From Neolentinus lepideus HHB14362 ss-1 (taxonomy: Eukaryota; Basidiomycota; Agaricomycetes; Gloeophyllales; Gloeophyllaceae), in assembly GCA_001632425.1 (NCBI GenBank), contig KV425572.1, forward strand, positions 400,566-464,565: a stretch of 64,000 nucleotides of DNA, written 5' to 3'. Each line of letters opens with the position of its first letter. Positions within the stretch are counted from its first letter, which is position 1. Below, in pieces: positions 11,862 through 23,809 of this stretch. The notes beneath the pieces were generated by a model. It saw nothing but the letters and a program-made list of their open reading frames with translations, had not been told where the DNA came from and made no database searches. The position numbers and the translations under genes were made by a program.

Positions 11862-12279
11862 AAAGGCTCGCGATGATAACATTTGTATAGTACATGTAGC
11901 TGCATCCGTTCGTTCTCAATCTAGGCATAGGCAATGCTTTAAGATGATGGTGACCCACAGTCTTGAATTGCCTTGGGCTGTTCTCGGACTGCGTCTCCAA
12001 GATGCGCGGGAACTGGTCCGTGCGCAGGCCAACTCTAATAAATACAGGATGGGTTCCAGCTCATTTCCTCATACTTACCTTGCGAGCGTATTCTCCTTCA
12101 GATACCTGGGAATACGGGCTACGGGAGACTTCCATAGCACGGCGACCCTGTCCTCAGAGGGAGCTCGTGGTTTGTATGGGCTTCGGCTCATGCACTTGCA
12201 CAATATTTTCCAGACCTGCTTCGGCCCTCGGGCTGGGCAGGCTTTTTCTTTGTCGGTCCGGCATCCTAACCCTAACCTT
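11862..12279 (+). repeat. 418-bp inverted repeat, right arm
   Basis: Partner of 1491-1908 in opposite orientation, 417 of 418 positions identical by direct comparison. It starts 84 bp after the P450 stop, probably inside that gene's 3' untranslated region, and ends with CCTAACCCTAACC, the complement of the telomere-like run in the left arm. Confidence 0.95.
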
Positions 12280-13904
12280 GATCATCCCTACGGCAGACCA
12301 ATAAATTAATTTCAATTTTAGCCACTCGTTACAAACATCGGTACTTCGTGTGGCCGAAGATATATTGCCTGGTCGTATATAGACTATGTATCTTGGTTGA
12401 CTGCTATTTTGTAACAATGTAATTCATTGCCACCCCTGAATACATTAATGTAGATGAATATTGAATCCAGATATGCCACGGCATTCATTTACTTCAGCCA
12501 CGTACATCAATATTAGTATAATGCGCCATGGTAAACTATCACTAGACTCTGGATTGTTTGTGTGCGCAACCTTGAAGCCTGAGACTGGACACAACGGATG
12601 AGAAAATTAGTTTAAGTACCGACATGCTTCGAGATGGCTTGAAAGACTCAAGAATGGAGATCTGCAGAATGAAGCTATGTCCGGGGAGCACCCTTTCGTG
12701 TCAAAATGGGGCTTCTGGTCGATCTCGAGGAAATTTGTATGTGATAGCTGGTAAGCATTATTTGAATTGTTTGTAGCGGCGACACTAAGCACAAATTGTC
12801 CCAGAGCTTTCCCTCACCCCAGTGGGGACTTAAGGTCCTTGGTACGCGCTTCCCTTTGCACGAGCATATCGCCATACGAAACACTGGTCGTAGATATTCC
12901 AATACATTGCGGAATACCACAGAATTATTGAGAAAAGTCGGTGTCACATATCAGTTTAGTTATATCGCCTTGTAACTCTGGCCGAGAACTGATGCCAATA
13001 TATATTTTTCAGACACAGTGCGTCTCCAACCTACTTGCTCCTGGCCGCCGAGATAACTTGCTGATCGTCTACCAGCGATCACGGTACAAACATCGGTACG
13101 TCTTCCTACCTTTTACTCGGCCGCAATGGCACCTATATCACTTCATTGCAGACTATGGTCCTAAGTCAGTCTCGCAATCGAGCAGTACCACACGGCACTC
13201 CATCAGAAAAGCACCCCTCAAGTGTGCACAGACGTCCGCATTGAGACGCGCATGGATAAAGTCAGCTCTCGCAGGGACCGGGTGGAGAATCTTTGTCGGA
13301 CTAAGAGCCTGTAATTCATATCTTCAGTGAAGCAGCTTGAAGCAGCTATAGTGTAAGGGTAGCAGTCGCACCCACGACGTACAATTCCTTCATAGCTTTG
13401 ATCCATTGTTATCTAAAATCTTCGAGCCTGCGGATTGCGCAATGCATGCTATTCCAGTAAGGGATAGTTGCCCCTACATTGGGGCTCTCAGAAATTGTCT
13501 GCTTTTCACGACCCTGTTCCTTGACGGAGGTAACAGCTGATAGTCGCTGAGGTACAAGGAATATTCCGAGGACACGAACCAACAGCTACTAATCCGTTTG
13601 GGTTACAAGATACTCCTGCACAGATAGGATCCTGTTTCATGATGTGAGATGGCAACGCCACCTGAATCTCGGGAGATTGGGCTTGATGAGCCTAGCGAGT
13701 CCAGCTATGCAAAAACAAATTACAGCCAATTGCATAACGATAGCCTGTATAGGAGAGATGTCACCCACAGTCGGTGCAAGGTTCATTTCGCCATAGTCTA
13801 GGAACGCGACAGCTGCTAAGTCGCTGATCAATGCCTCCTGGATCAGCCCGACTACTAGCAAAGGATTAGAGAAGTCCCGAGATAATGGCACATATGTACC
13901 CCGA
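12280..13904. other. Gene-poor DNA
   Basis: No gene is supported. A hydrophobic minus-strand open frame at 13637-13912 has no recognisable domain. A possible tRNA-like relic near 13347 and a ~65-bp dispersed repeat near 13575 are described under findings. Confidence 0.45.
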
Positions 13905-14945
13905 ATATCCAACTCAGTACTCTGCGCCGCGCCGCACCTCCTTCGTTATGCTCCAGCAGCCCTGGGTAGTCCAATGCACGTGGCCTTGGATCGTGTTCCT
14001 GGACTCACTTGCCTGACCAGAGAATTTCTCGAGCCCTGTCGATAACTGTCAAGCTTACGCAATTCTCTATCATCGATACGCTAGTTCCTGCAGTCTATCA
14101 TACGCACGGCGTTCCAATGGCAGGATGCATGGGGAAGCATCAAAGGGGGAAAAAGTATGGTGGGACGAAAAACGTGCCTGATCAACGGAGGATATCGGCA
14201 AAGGAAGCTGATTTCGAGCTTACTGTGATCAGTGAATCTACATCCGAGCGTGGGCGCGCTCGGGAAGCGCGAATCCGTCGCCATGAGAAGGGGGACTTTC
14301 GCAGTTTGGGTACTAGTGCGATCCACTAGTTCAATCCAAGATGAGAACTCGGGTAGTGTATCAGAGATGGAGATTAAACTACTCGAACTTCGAAATGACA
14401 CGATACACAATGATGCGTCTAGACCACATTCTTCCGGCAGCCTTGTCCTCGTAGTGTGGCCGGGTGAGCTGGATGCGCGTTTGGAAAGGGAGCATCCACA
14501 TTTGACGCCGTATCAGCCTTGGAGCATCCTATGTTGTCCAAGGAAGGCCGGTCAGTGATACGGTGCGAGACCGGGCCTCGTTATAGACATCGCATCGTTG
14601 TCCGTCAAGTCGACAGCACAGCATTTGTATATCGGCATAGCGGTGCTAATCTCCCAAGATCTGAGAAAGAGAACGAGGCGACCGAGGCGACTCGGAAGTC
14701 TTGATATATCTTCTATCACACAACGTGTATCAGCCAAGTTCCAACACGGTAGCTGTAGTCAAGCTACATCTGATGAGGAACCAAAGAGGATAACGGATCA
14801 GTAGCAGGATCACGTATACGATAATGCTGAGACTGCATCAGTAGAGGACCGAATGGTGAACTGCGCCGTTCGCTAGAGTGGGCGCTGTCGGGACAGTACT
14901 GCACCGATGAGCCCCGAGCTGCCGCGGGCTTTCCTCCCCGATGTC
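13905..14945 (+). repeat. Diverged ~1-kb inverted repeat, left copy
   Basis: The reverse complement of 20800-21870 aligns along this segment with many matching blocks, for example TTTCTCGAGC, CGTTATAGACATCGCATC and GGGAACTCGGG. Substitutions and small indels are common and no shared open frame survives. This is best read as one of two old copies of an unclassified mobile element or duplicated sequence. Confidence 0.8.
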
Positions 14946-15889
14946 GTGCAGAAGTAAAAAGTTGGGCACCGTTCACTATTCTGGATGGGTAGCTTGCAAG
15001 TGGGTTCGAAAACATTTAGTAGGGTGCAAGTGGCAAAAGTGATGGCATATCTCCTGATAGGGAACTCGCGTTTGAAAATGCCTCTCCGTTGTGCAGCTGT
15101 CGCATATCACCTGGTTCTTTCTGACCGTCGACCATATATATCGGTTTCTCAGACCTGTCGATGCGATTTTTGTGTCACTGACATCGGCGTCCAGGACCTG
15201 CACAACAGTGTCATTTACTCTTTTAATTTGACATCCCCAGACATGCTACTAGTAACTTTCTACTGTGAAAGAAGGAACCTGTGCTGGAGCTACGGACTGA
15301 TGGTGTCGGCTGGTTTTCACTGCGTATAGAGGACCAACTCCGACCAATTCACAGGTTGTTACTTTCGACCCTCCGAGTCGTCGAGGGACTTGTAATATCG
15401 GATGCAGACGTGTGGCAAATAGTGGAGAAAGTTCTCGGTAATATTTCTGGGCATATCAGAGAAGACCAAGGGCTCATCCTTCGCAGGAAGATCATGGCAA
15501 CAGATGTTGGCCTGTGTGCCTAAAGTCGAAGAACGTGAGGAGTGACATCCTCTCGAATCTTCCTTGATTTTGCAGGAATGTTTGTCCATGCAGAGACTTG
15601 GATCCTACTGTTGTGAAGGTCAAGAGGTGATTCTTATATCAGCTCAAGAACACTCGTGTCGGGGACGAGTTCTGGGACTCTGATCGGAAGGTCGATCTCG
15701 AGCAGCTACCTGCAGCAGGAGTTAGAACCACATTCATGCTGGTTTTGGCACGACTCTGGTGACCGGATACCGGGCACGATCTTGCTCTGGCTCCCTCACG
15801 GATTGAGGATGGTGCTACCTTCGACATAGAACTCGAGTTGGGCATTGGACTGCGAAAAACTAGTGGTTAGAGTCTTCAGCTTCCTACAG
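14946..15889. other. Intergenic; may hold upstream decay of the CHAT gene
   Basis: No intact coding region is visible. Given that the CHAT relic begins just downstream, this stretch may include its heavily decayed N-terminal repeat region, but I cannot show that. Confidence 0.35.
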
Positions 15890-16945
15890 CGCCCGCTGTC
15901 CGATATCTTTGGTCAGAATTCAGAGACGGGATTGTGAGTATGTCGAATTGCTGTTCACACAGATGCGACGCACTGATTACTCCTGTCGGCAGCCAGGGTA
16001 TTCATCTGATTCCTAATCATGGTTTCCCCGGACATGGTTCTGGAACTCAGGGAGCGTATGGCTGATCAAGCGACCGGCGATCGAAAAGTCACAGAAGAGG
16101 ACTTCCTCAACGAGAAGGTAGGGGAACTTGTGATTACGGTTGTTCAGGATCTCCAGGCGAACATCTATGATAAATTGATAATTCAGCCCGAGAGTCAAGG
16201 CATGACCACCACCTAGTTGTTATCCGCCGGATTTTGGTGGTGTCCGAATGGCCATTTCACTAGTCTTCCATTTCATGCCGCTCGTCTGTACACAGGTACA
16301 ATAGAAAGGATGCTTCCTCGGCATATCTATTCGTATGTCTCAAAATTGGCCGCGTTGTTTCCTCCAGAACCGTCCTCTCAGGCGTCATTCAATTTAACGT
16401 TGTGGTAATAGCCATTCCTGAAGTGGGAGCATTCCCTGAAACCCCGGATCAAGGCCCGGTCTATGGGAAAAGGCCGAACTTCAAGTCGACCAAGTTAACC
16501 GTCATAGAGATCCTTGCTCCGTCTTTTTGGCCACATCTCGCTTTCCACGGTGCCAAGATAATACAGACCCGCAAGTGTGGAATCTTTATGGCCGATGGTC
16601 AGCAACCGCGGCTTTCAGACCTGGTGAGGCCGAGCATGACAAGCGCTCCGTTGGTCTTCCTCTCTGCATGTCAGACAGGTGCCACTGTCATTCGGATCCT
16701 TGGTGAATCCTTTCACTTCACTTGAACCTTTTTGCTGGCGGTTTTTAAGAGCACCATCGCTGCGCTGTGATCAATGAATGATTCTGACGAGACGATTGTG
16801 GCCAAAAAGGTCTCTTTAGATATGGGCGGGATACACCAGATTAGACCGAAGTACCACGGGCTTTGCTTTGTGCCGAAGTTGCAGGCCGCAGGTGTCTCCG
16901 CCGATCGGTGGGCCCTTTGCCGCATGGCCATTTGACCTGCAGTCA
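15890..16945 (+). pseudogene. CHAT-domain protein, broken relic
   Basis: Pieces of a caspase-like CHAT domain lie in order but in shifting frames with stops. First come CDALI and a segment reading DRKVTEEDFLNEKVGEL near 16080. Next are FWWCPNGHFTSLPFHAARLY near 16235, LVFLSACQTG near 16650 with the Ser-Ala-Cys of the active site, ESFHFT, SMNDSDETIVAK near 16770 (readable in the plus-strand frame following a shift) and LQAAGVSADRW near 16890. Large TPR-CHAT proteins with this wording (WWCPTGPL, FLSACQTA, GVSxxRW) are very common in mushroom genomes. At least two frame changes and several stops separate the blocks, and no N-terminal repeats are recognisable, so the gene cannot make a full protein. 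It lies between the two ~1-kb inverted repeat copies, which fits decay in an unstable region. Confidence 0.75.
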
Positions 16946-17442
16946 TGGAACTGGGAGTGACTGCATTTTACCCGATATCTGTTCGCTAGGTATCAATTCA
17001 CACGTTAGGAGTTTCCTGCAACTTCAATATCTCTTAGCAATCACGGACGTCGCCGGTGCCGCTCAAACTCCATGGACAACAGAAACAATGGAGCGTGTCG
17101 AAGCAATGAACGGTATGAACGAGCGTCGCCAATTCCCAATTTCCTCTTCGTCTCAGAAGTCCACCTCGACTGCGAGACCATGCTGACATCCCCATTCAAG
17201 CGGATGCGCTGTTTATGAGAGAGGTTAAACATATATTGACAGTGGAGACCCTATCGTTCGTGAAGATTGCATGTGAACCAAATACAGTAGTGGCGAGGGA
17301 TGTGCTCTACATGGCGGGTATCTGTGTCCCTTATACATAAGCACACGAAAGCACGACGAAAGCAAGATGACTGAAAAAAGCAAGGAACATTAAAAGTAGA
17401 TAGAAACACGAACGCTTGCGGCACAGCAACAAGACATCCTGT
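16946..17442. other. Intergenic, nothing recognised
   Basis: About 500 bp between the CHAT relic and the 3' end of the kinesin gene. No feature seen. Confidence 0.5.
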
Positions 17443-20419
17443 TCATTGGGGGACGTTCTCCTTGTCCTCCAATTCCAACTCAAAACTAACATCGTTCCAA
17501 GGGTCCTCTTCTGGCATCTGTTCCAGCAGAATCGGCTGACCCTTGATATGATTGAGGTCCAGTCTCACCGGAGAGTCTGAAGCATTGGAGGTAAAGTCGC
17601 TGCTCAGCCCAAAAGAGTTCAGTTTGTTCCGTTGTCTCTCGGCAAAGATCTTATGTGCACCACCAGGCGCAGGCTTCGAGATGGAAGGCGTAACGCCTTC
17701 GCCACCGAGTCCCAAGGCATCAAACTTACTGACGAAGGCCGTCAGAGCGCGTCGCTGCTCCTCCAGTTTGTTTCGCATCTGTAAATGATTCTTAGTATAC
17801 TAGTGCACCACGGGACGAATAGTGTCTACCCACCCTGCGTTCCTTCTCAAGCTGCCTGACTAGTTCCTCGGCCCATGCCTCCTTTTCCTTTCGCAGCTTC
17901 ACCTCCTTCTCCAGCTTAACTCCCCATTCCTTCTCTACATCCTCTCTCACCGCCCGCAGCGGCTCGCCGAGATTGTCCTCATACCCTGCAACGACGATCT
18001 CCAACTCGCGGATCGTCTTTGACTGCTCGACGATGAGCTTATCCTTTGAGTCCTCTGGCGCGTTGGGGGGGAGTTCTGGTCGGGCCAGCAGAGCCGCTTC
18101 GAGAGAAAGGATTTGCGTAGATTGGGTCTCAATTTCACGACGAGCGGCGAGGAGCTCTTGTTGTAGCTGCACGGGTCAAAATATCTCAGCGAAACAGCTA
18201 AGACAATCGGTATACTAGGCGCGTACTTGGTAGGGCGTCATATCAAAGTCGACCTTTGCTGGACTACCAGGCCTTGAAGCCTCTCTCTCTTCTACCGTCT
18301 GACTGGTCAGGATGAGCTTCGTAAGCTGCTGAATACGCGAGTTCAGGTCCTTCATGGCCTTGGACTCTTCCATTTTCTGCATAATCGTTATTAGATCACG
18401 AGTATATGCGCCTGTCAGACAACGCATAGACTGACTTCTTGGGCAGAAAGCCGACGAGATTTAGCCGGGGCCTCGGCCTCTCTCTCAGTAAGCTTCTTTT
18501 TCAAGTCCTCTATCTCCAACCGGTAGCGCTCGAGCAGGGCCTCCGTGTCCATGATTTCCCCTTTCTGCGCGTTCAGCTACCAAAAGAATTTACCATTACG
18601 ACATTCGCACGAGAGCAGATTATACACGCACCTGCACTTTTTTAATCCTTTGCGCAAATAATAGCGTATTCGTGCTCTCTGAGACAGCGTTCGTGTCAGG
18701 ATTGATAGTACATATCACTGAAATCCGAGCATTCCCCGACAGCGAGGGTTGTAACATTCTTGTTAGCTTGGAATTCCTGAAGGGCACGTAATCACTGCAA
18801 AGATTCGGTCGGTGGGTGAGAATATGTACAGGTAAAAGACGCAGAGGGAGTGGTTTACGCTTTGTGCTTTGCAGCGTTGTCGCCAAGTGTCCCGATGACG
18901 GTACCGAGGGTGAGAAGACTGCATGAATCGTGAACACTCCATGTATAGAGGACGGAAACAATGCATACCTTTGGTTGATGTACTTGCCTTCTTTCGTTCG
19001 TTCCTTATCTGAGGTGGCTTTTTCAGAACCTGCCAAGTCGATGAGACTCTGTAAACATATTCAGTCATTGATTATGGAAGCAAGAAAAGGATCACGAACC
19101 AACACAGACGTCTGCACACTCCTCCCACCGAGGGCCTGCAACCTGGGCCCTCCAGGCGTCGGCGGGCGCGGGGGGCCCGGCGTGCTCCTTCCGCTCAACC
19201 CCATCCCATCTCCCCTCTCCCTGCTCTCAATCACCAATCTAAAAATACTATGACTGCGACTACTCCTCTCGTTCCAATCCGTAGTTGCAGTCCTTCTATT
19301 GGCATTTCCCCTCTCCAGGACTTCTCTCACACCTTTCAGACTCGTCACAACCTCTTCCCGAAGAGGTGATAGCCAGACGTTCGATCCCGACCCGTGGATC
19401 TCTACGATGTAGGAGGTCGTCGATGAGGGCGGGGCGAGCAAGTCATGAATGGTTTCATTGTATGTTTCAAGGTAGGAGCAGCGGAGGAGGTATTCACGCG
19501 AGGGTGTGCGGCGGATGTAAGCGAAGACGTCTTTCATGGCTCGGGGGATGATACCAGGTTGTTCGTCGCTCCCTGACTGCAATGTATCATGGATCCCAAA
19601 CCAATATTCAAACACGTGCTAAGACTACTAACCAGAGTGAAGGTTTTGCCGCTAGCCGTCTGACCGTAAGCAAATACAACGGCATTATAGCCGTCCATAG
19701 CCGCACATACGTGACTTCTGGCGACCGCGTTATAGACAAGTTTGTTCTCAGATCCAGTCAGAATTTCATCAAAATTAAACTGGGGTAGGGAAGATGCCGT
19801 GGATTTCGCATATTGCGGGAACAGCCTGACACTCTTCGACTGCACGTTCAAAACCTCCCAAGCAGTAGGCGAGGTAGTGGGCCGAATCCTAAGGTGTATG
19901 AGCAACATACCGTGCCGGAATGAATCAAATGTACCTGACAGAAACCATAACCTTGTCCTCCTTGCCATGGTCCTGAAGCAGTAGTGCCTCGTCTATTTCG
20001 CCGGATACGTCCCCCGCTTCGACAGTCTTGTAATCGATGAGAACCTCCTCTGGATCGACTTGGGTGACATCCATTTCACTGGGTACATCAGATGGATAAG
20101 GACTTTCCGCTCTCATAGGTTTGCTTCGTGATGTCGACGGTGTTTTCGGCCGTGTACCATCGGAAGACATGCTCTTGGTAGGCGTGCCAGGCACTGGGGA
20201 AAGACCTGAACGAGGTCTGTGAGATACACGAGTCCGGCTTTCGACAGACAGTGTCGACTTGTATTTCCTAGTAGAACCCATATTACTGGGAGTCATTAGG
20301 CTTGCCCGAGGTGTTCTACCAATTGAACCTTCGCTCGCCGAAGTGTGGTGCGAAACTAGCCTCTTGGGCGTGAATGGTGGCGGCTTCACCGACCTTGCAG
20401 CTGAAGCATCAGTAAGCAT
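17443..20419 (-). CDS. Kinesin motor protein, CENP-E/Kip2-like (kinesin-7 type)
   Basis: Microtubule motor ATPase. Ten exons (20419-19935, 19888-19633, 19576-19100, 19048-18969, 18918-18859, 18794-18632, 18576-18436, 18376-18227, 18166-17834, 17778-17443) give 826 aa. Residues 1-160 form a Ser/Pro/Thr-rich extension ahead of the motor. The motor has the P-loop GQTASGKT at 237-244, switch I NERSSRSHS, switch II DLAGSE and YVPFRNSKLTRMLQPSLSGN. A neck and charged coiled-coil segments follow, then a short tail ending in an acidic KENVPQ-type motif. The Ala in the P-loop is the form I associate with CENP-E-like motors, which is why I suggest kinesin-7; a phylogeny would decide. This looks like a resident cellular gene unrelated to the metabolic genes. 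The start at 20419 is the first Met that leads into the conserved extension; upstream in-frame Met codons exist. Confidence 0.9.
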
Positions 20420-20799
20420 TGCGAAAGTGTTGACGTCGTAGCAGCAAGAGGTCGTCCACGACAAGCAAGTCTGTGTGTTCAAAGCTTCAAGTTCAACCGT
20501 GGAAATGCTGCCTTGATCTCGCGTCTCGATCACGTGCTTTGCTATTCACATACATAGCGTCCTCGAGAATCAGACTATCTTTCGCTGAGGGGCAAAATCT
20601 CTATGTATGCCAACAAATAACATGAGGGAATATAAACTTTGCTGATGCTTGGTGACCGTTGTAAAGCTCGGGACACAGGAGGGCAGTCATGACACTTTAC
20701 TTCTTTTTCCATCGGTCAGAAAAATCAAACTGCGTATCAAGACTGTCACGTCGAGTTTACCAGGTTTACCTTACATGGGGTATTTGGCCGGGACAAACA
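20420..20799. other. Kinesin upstream region
   Basis: Probable promoter of the kinesin gene. No clear TATA box and no other gene. Confidence 0.4.
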
Positions 20800-21870
20800 A
20801 CGCGTATGGGATGGTTTCAGCCCCGCGACAGCTGAGCCCTGCAGCGCTGAGCGTTGATGACAATTGGTACAGCACCGACTCGGCGTGCTGCTACTTACTC
20901 GCTATCACAGTACTAGGTCATCGAACTAGTCACCTAGGCACTCATCAGATGCAGCGTGACCGCAGTCATACTGGTTTCACGCCGGTAGCTGATCCTCGCA
21001 CTGATAGATGGTACATCAAGAACTCCGAGACCCCTTTTCTCTTCCTCGGACACTCAGATCTCAGAGACTAGCACCACTGCGTCGACATACCGATGCCGTG
21101 CCGTCAACCTGACACACACTGTTGATGCGATGTCTATAACGACCCCGCTCTCGCGCCATATTACTGGCCGACTTTCCCTGGACAACATATGAATATATGA
21201 TGCTCTAAGACTGCATACGGCATCGCATGCGGATACTAGCCTTTCCAGGCGTGTAATCAATTCATCGTCCATAGTGATGGCGCGAATCCGACCTTGCGGA
21301 GATTATCCCCGACAGCACTTCAACTACGCCGGTGTCGCCGAAAAAATCTGGTCTAGTAACGCCATTGTCTATCGCCTTCAGTCATTCCGAGGTCGCAGTG
21401 GTTTAATTCCCGCCGGTGATGGTACCGCCCGAGTTCCCGTCATGGTTTGAGACTAGCGGATCACACTAATACCCAAACTGCTCAAGTTCTCCTTTCATGT
21501 CGACGGATCTGCGCTTCCCAGGGGTATCTAGGCTCTGACGTACGTTTTGATTGCAATAAGCTCTTTGGCGACATCCTGTGTTGGTCAGGTACACATTTTA
21601 TCCTGCCGTATCGTCGCGTAATATCTTCCCGTGCATCCTTCCCTCGGATCTGCGTGCGTAGAATAGACTGGTCGCTAATCTATGGATGCAGTGGCTGACG
21701 TATCGATAACAGAGGACTGCGTAGGTTTGGCAGCTACCGACTGGGCGTAACAAAGCTCGAGAAACTCTCTGCCCAGGCAAGTCCAGGAACGCAATCCAAC
21801 TAAAGCCGTGCTCTCTGGAGCGCCGTAAATGAGGAACAGTGCGATACAGAAGACCGAATTGGGCATCCGA
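20800..21870 (-). repeat. Diverged ~1-kb inverted repeat, right copy
   Basis: Partner of 13905-14945 in opposite orientation; see that entry for shared blocks. Both edges are approximate because similarity fades gradually. Confidence 0.78.
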
Positions 21871-23809
21871 GGCAGTAGTCTGGCGCTCCTCTAATATTCT
21901 GTCGGCAGTCTAGCTCACTCCGGAAGCATTAATCGGCGCCTTAGCGGACAGTGGGTTTCATTTGCACTCCTAGACGACGGCGAAATCTTACTCCGACTGT
22001 ACGTGAAGCTCTCCTTGGCACAGTTCATCATTGTATAATTTATTACAATACGTTTTCGCATAGCTAGGCCTGACAGGCCCAATGTCTAGAGGGTGGCGTC
22101 GACCTGTCGATCGCTTATTACCCCGTCAACATGAATCCACCATCAAATGATCGCAGAACGCACCACTAACTTCTAAGGTTGGTTAGCATTGCAATATTTC
22201 AAACGCAGTAGTCCGGTGGGCGATGATAGGCACAAGGAGTACGGTTCACTGCTCCGTGTAGAGCGGCTTACTCATCATTTGTCTTGCAGTCATTGCCTTT
22301 GCTACGAGAAAGATAGCCAGCCGCGACGCACTCGCTGGCCAAAACACAAGAACGGCAACAAACTGTTGCGATTAACTGCCATTCTCCAATCAACAGTCAC
22401 AACCCATTGGGGCTACAAGACACTCCCTGCACAAAGAGGATCACGTTTCAGAATATATGTGCTACTCATGGTCTATTTTTGAAATTCTTGAGATACTATC
22501 AATGATTGAGCAGGACAGGATATCTTCACCATTGACGCCCATAGAGGGCGTGGGCATTCGGGCCAACAGTCAGAGTGGATGCAAGAAAGAAACCGTCATT
22601 TGCAAAGATCATTGATACGTCAGCGATGTGGCATTCGTGTACGAGCGTCACTTTTATTTTAGTCTGATCTGATGTGGTCGTTCTTTACCTAAGTGTACAC
22701 TCCCGTCCGCATCTTCGTGCCTGTGTGCGAGAACTATCACTGCGCAAGATGATGCGTCCTTGTGCCTATCTACCCGTTCATCGATCGTTCATCTACGAAT
22801 GTACCGCCAAACGAGTTTGATGTCTATGACGTTTCCAAGCGCCCTGCGCATAGGAGCATGAAACCCATTATAAAGATAGCTGGTGATCCTCATTGCTACA
22901 ATATTTAGAACACCCTTCTCCTAAATATGCTAAAGAGCTTTTTCTATGCAGATATGGATCGAAACGTGGCATCGAGTCAAGGCACTGGACGTGGACACCG
23001 AGAGCCATTCGCGAACGAGTGCGTAGGCCCGGGCTACTCGGACATCAACTAATGAGACTAAAGCTCACTTTGGCTAGAGACTCTCACAGTTACCCTCGCG
23101 CCACTCCTATACGCTGCCGGGATATGTCAATCTGGAAATCTGGGCCAAAAGGCCACAATGTCAAGCTTAGCTTGACTGCGTTCCGGCGCCTATAACCTAA
23201 ACCCTTACATACGTCTTTAGCGTATTGAATATGTAGGAGGGAAGGATATTCACCAAAAAATATGATACCATATATGTTCTTTTATACAATATAGGAGAAA
23301 AAGAGTCTTCTTTGTATCTGTGCATCACCGGCGTGCATATGCGTTACTGCCTCGTAATGCAGTGCCGCATTGGTCACGCCTTTAAAGCTTCATGCGAAGA
23401 CATTCCGCCGGCCTCCAAACACGGCTACACATACTGTTTGATTGCCCGCGCCACAATGCCTATTCCTACTTGAGCACCGAGCCCGGTTCCCATACTGTAT
23501 TTCGGACCTGAGGCGGAACCAGTGCTGCGAGATGGGACCCGCGTTTTTGGTAGGCAGGTTGAGAGACCATTAGCGATCCCAACAGGTTTTCAAGTAGATG
23601 TTCCCAAAGTGATGCCTTCACAGAACCTTCACACATGTAGACGGTCGGTGGCACCCATACGCAGTCAATAATATTAGTACTAGTGATACAAAACGTGTAA
23701 CCATCAATATACATGGTCCATAAGCCAAGAGGCCTGCAAAAAATCAATATCTATGAATATGTAGTATGGCGCTGCCAATTAGTACTGTAGTGTATTAATG
23801 TTAAGTAAG
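21871..23809. other. Gene-poor DNA
   Basis: No gene is supported. A ~65-bp segment at about 22385-22450 resembles 13575-13640 in direct orientation. An unrecognised minus-strand open frame at 23466-23747 lies just beyond the 3' end of the transcription factor gene. Confidence 0.45.

Noticed and set aside
12300..13300. Possible subtelomeric position suggested by the TTAGGG-type runs
   Set aside because: Only two units occur, in two inverted places, and intact genes continue on both sides. There is no telomeric array.
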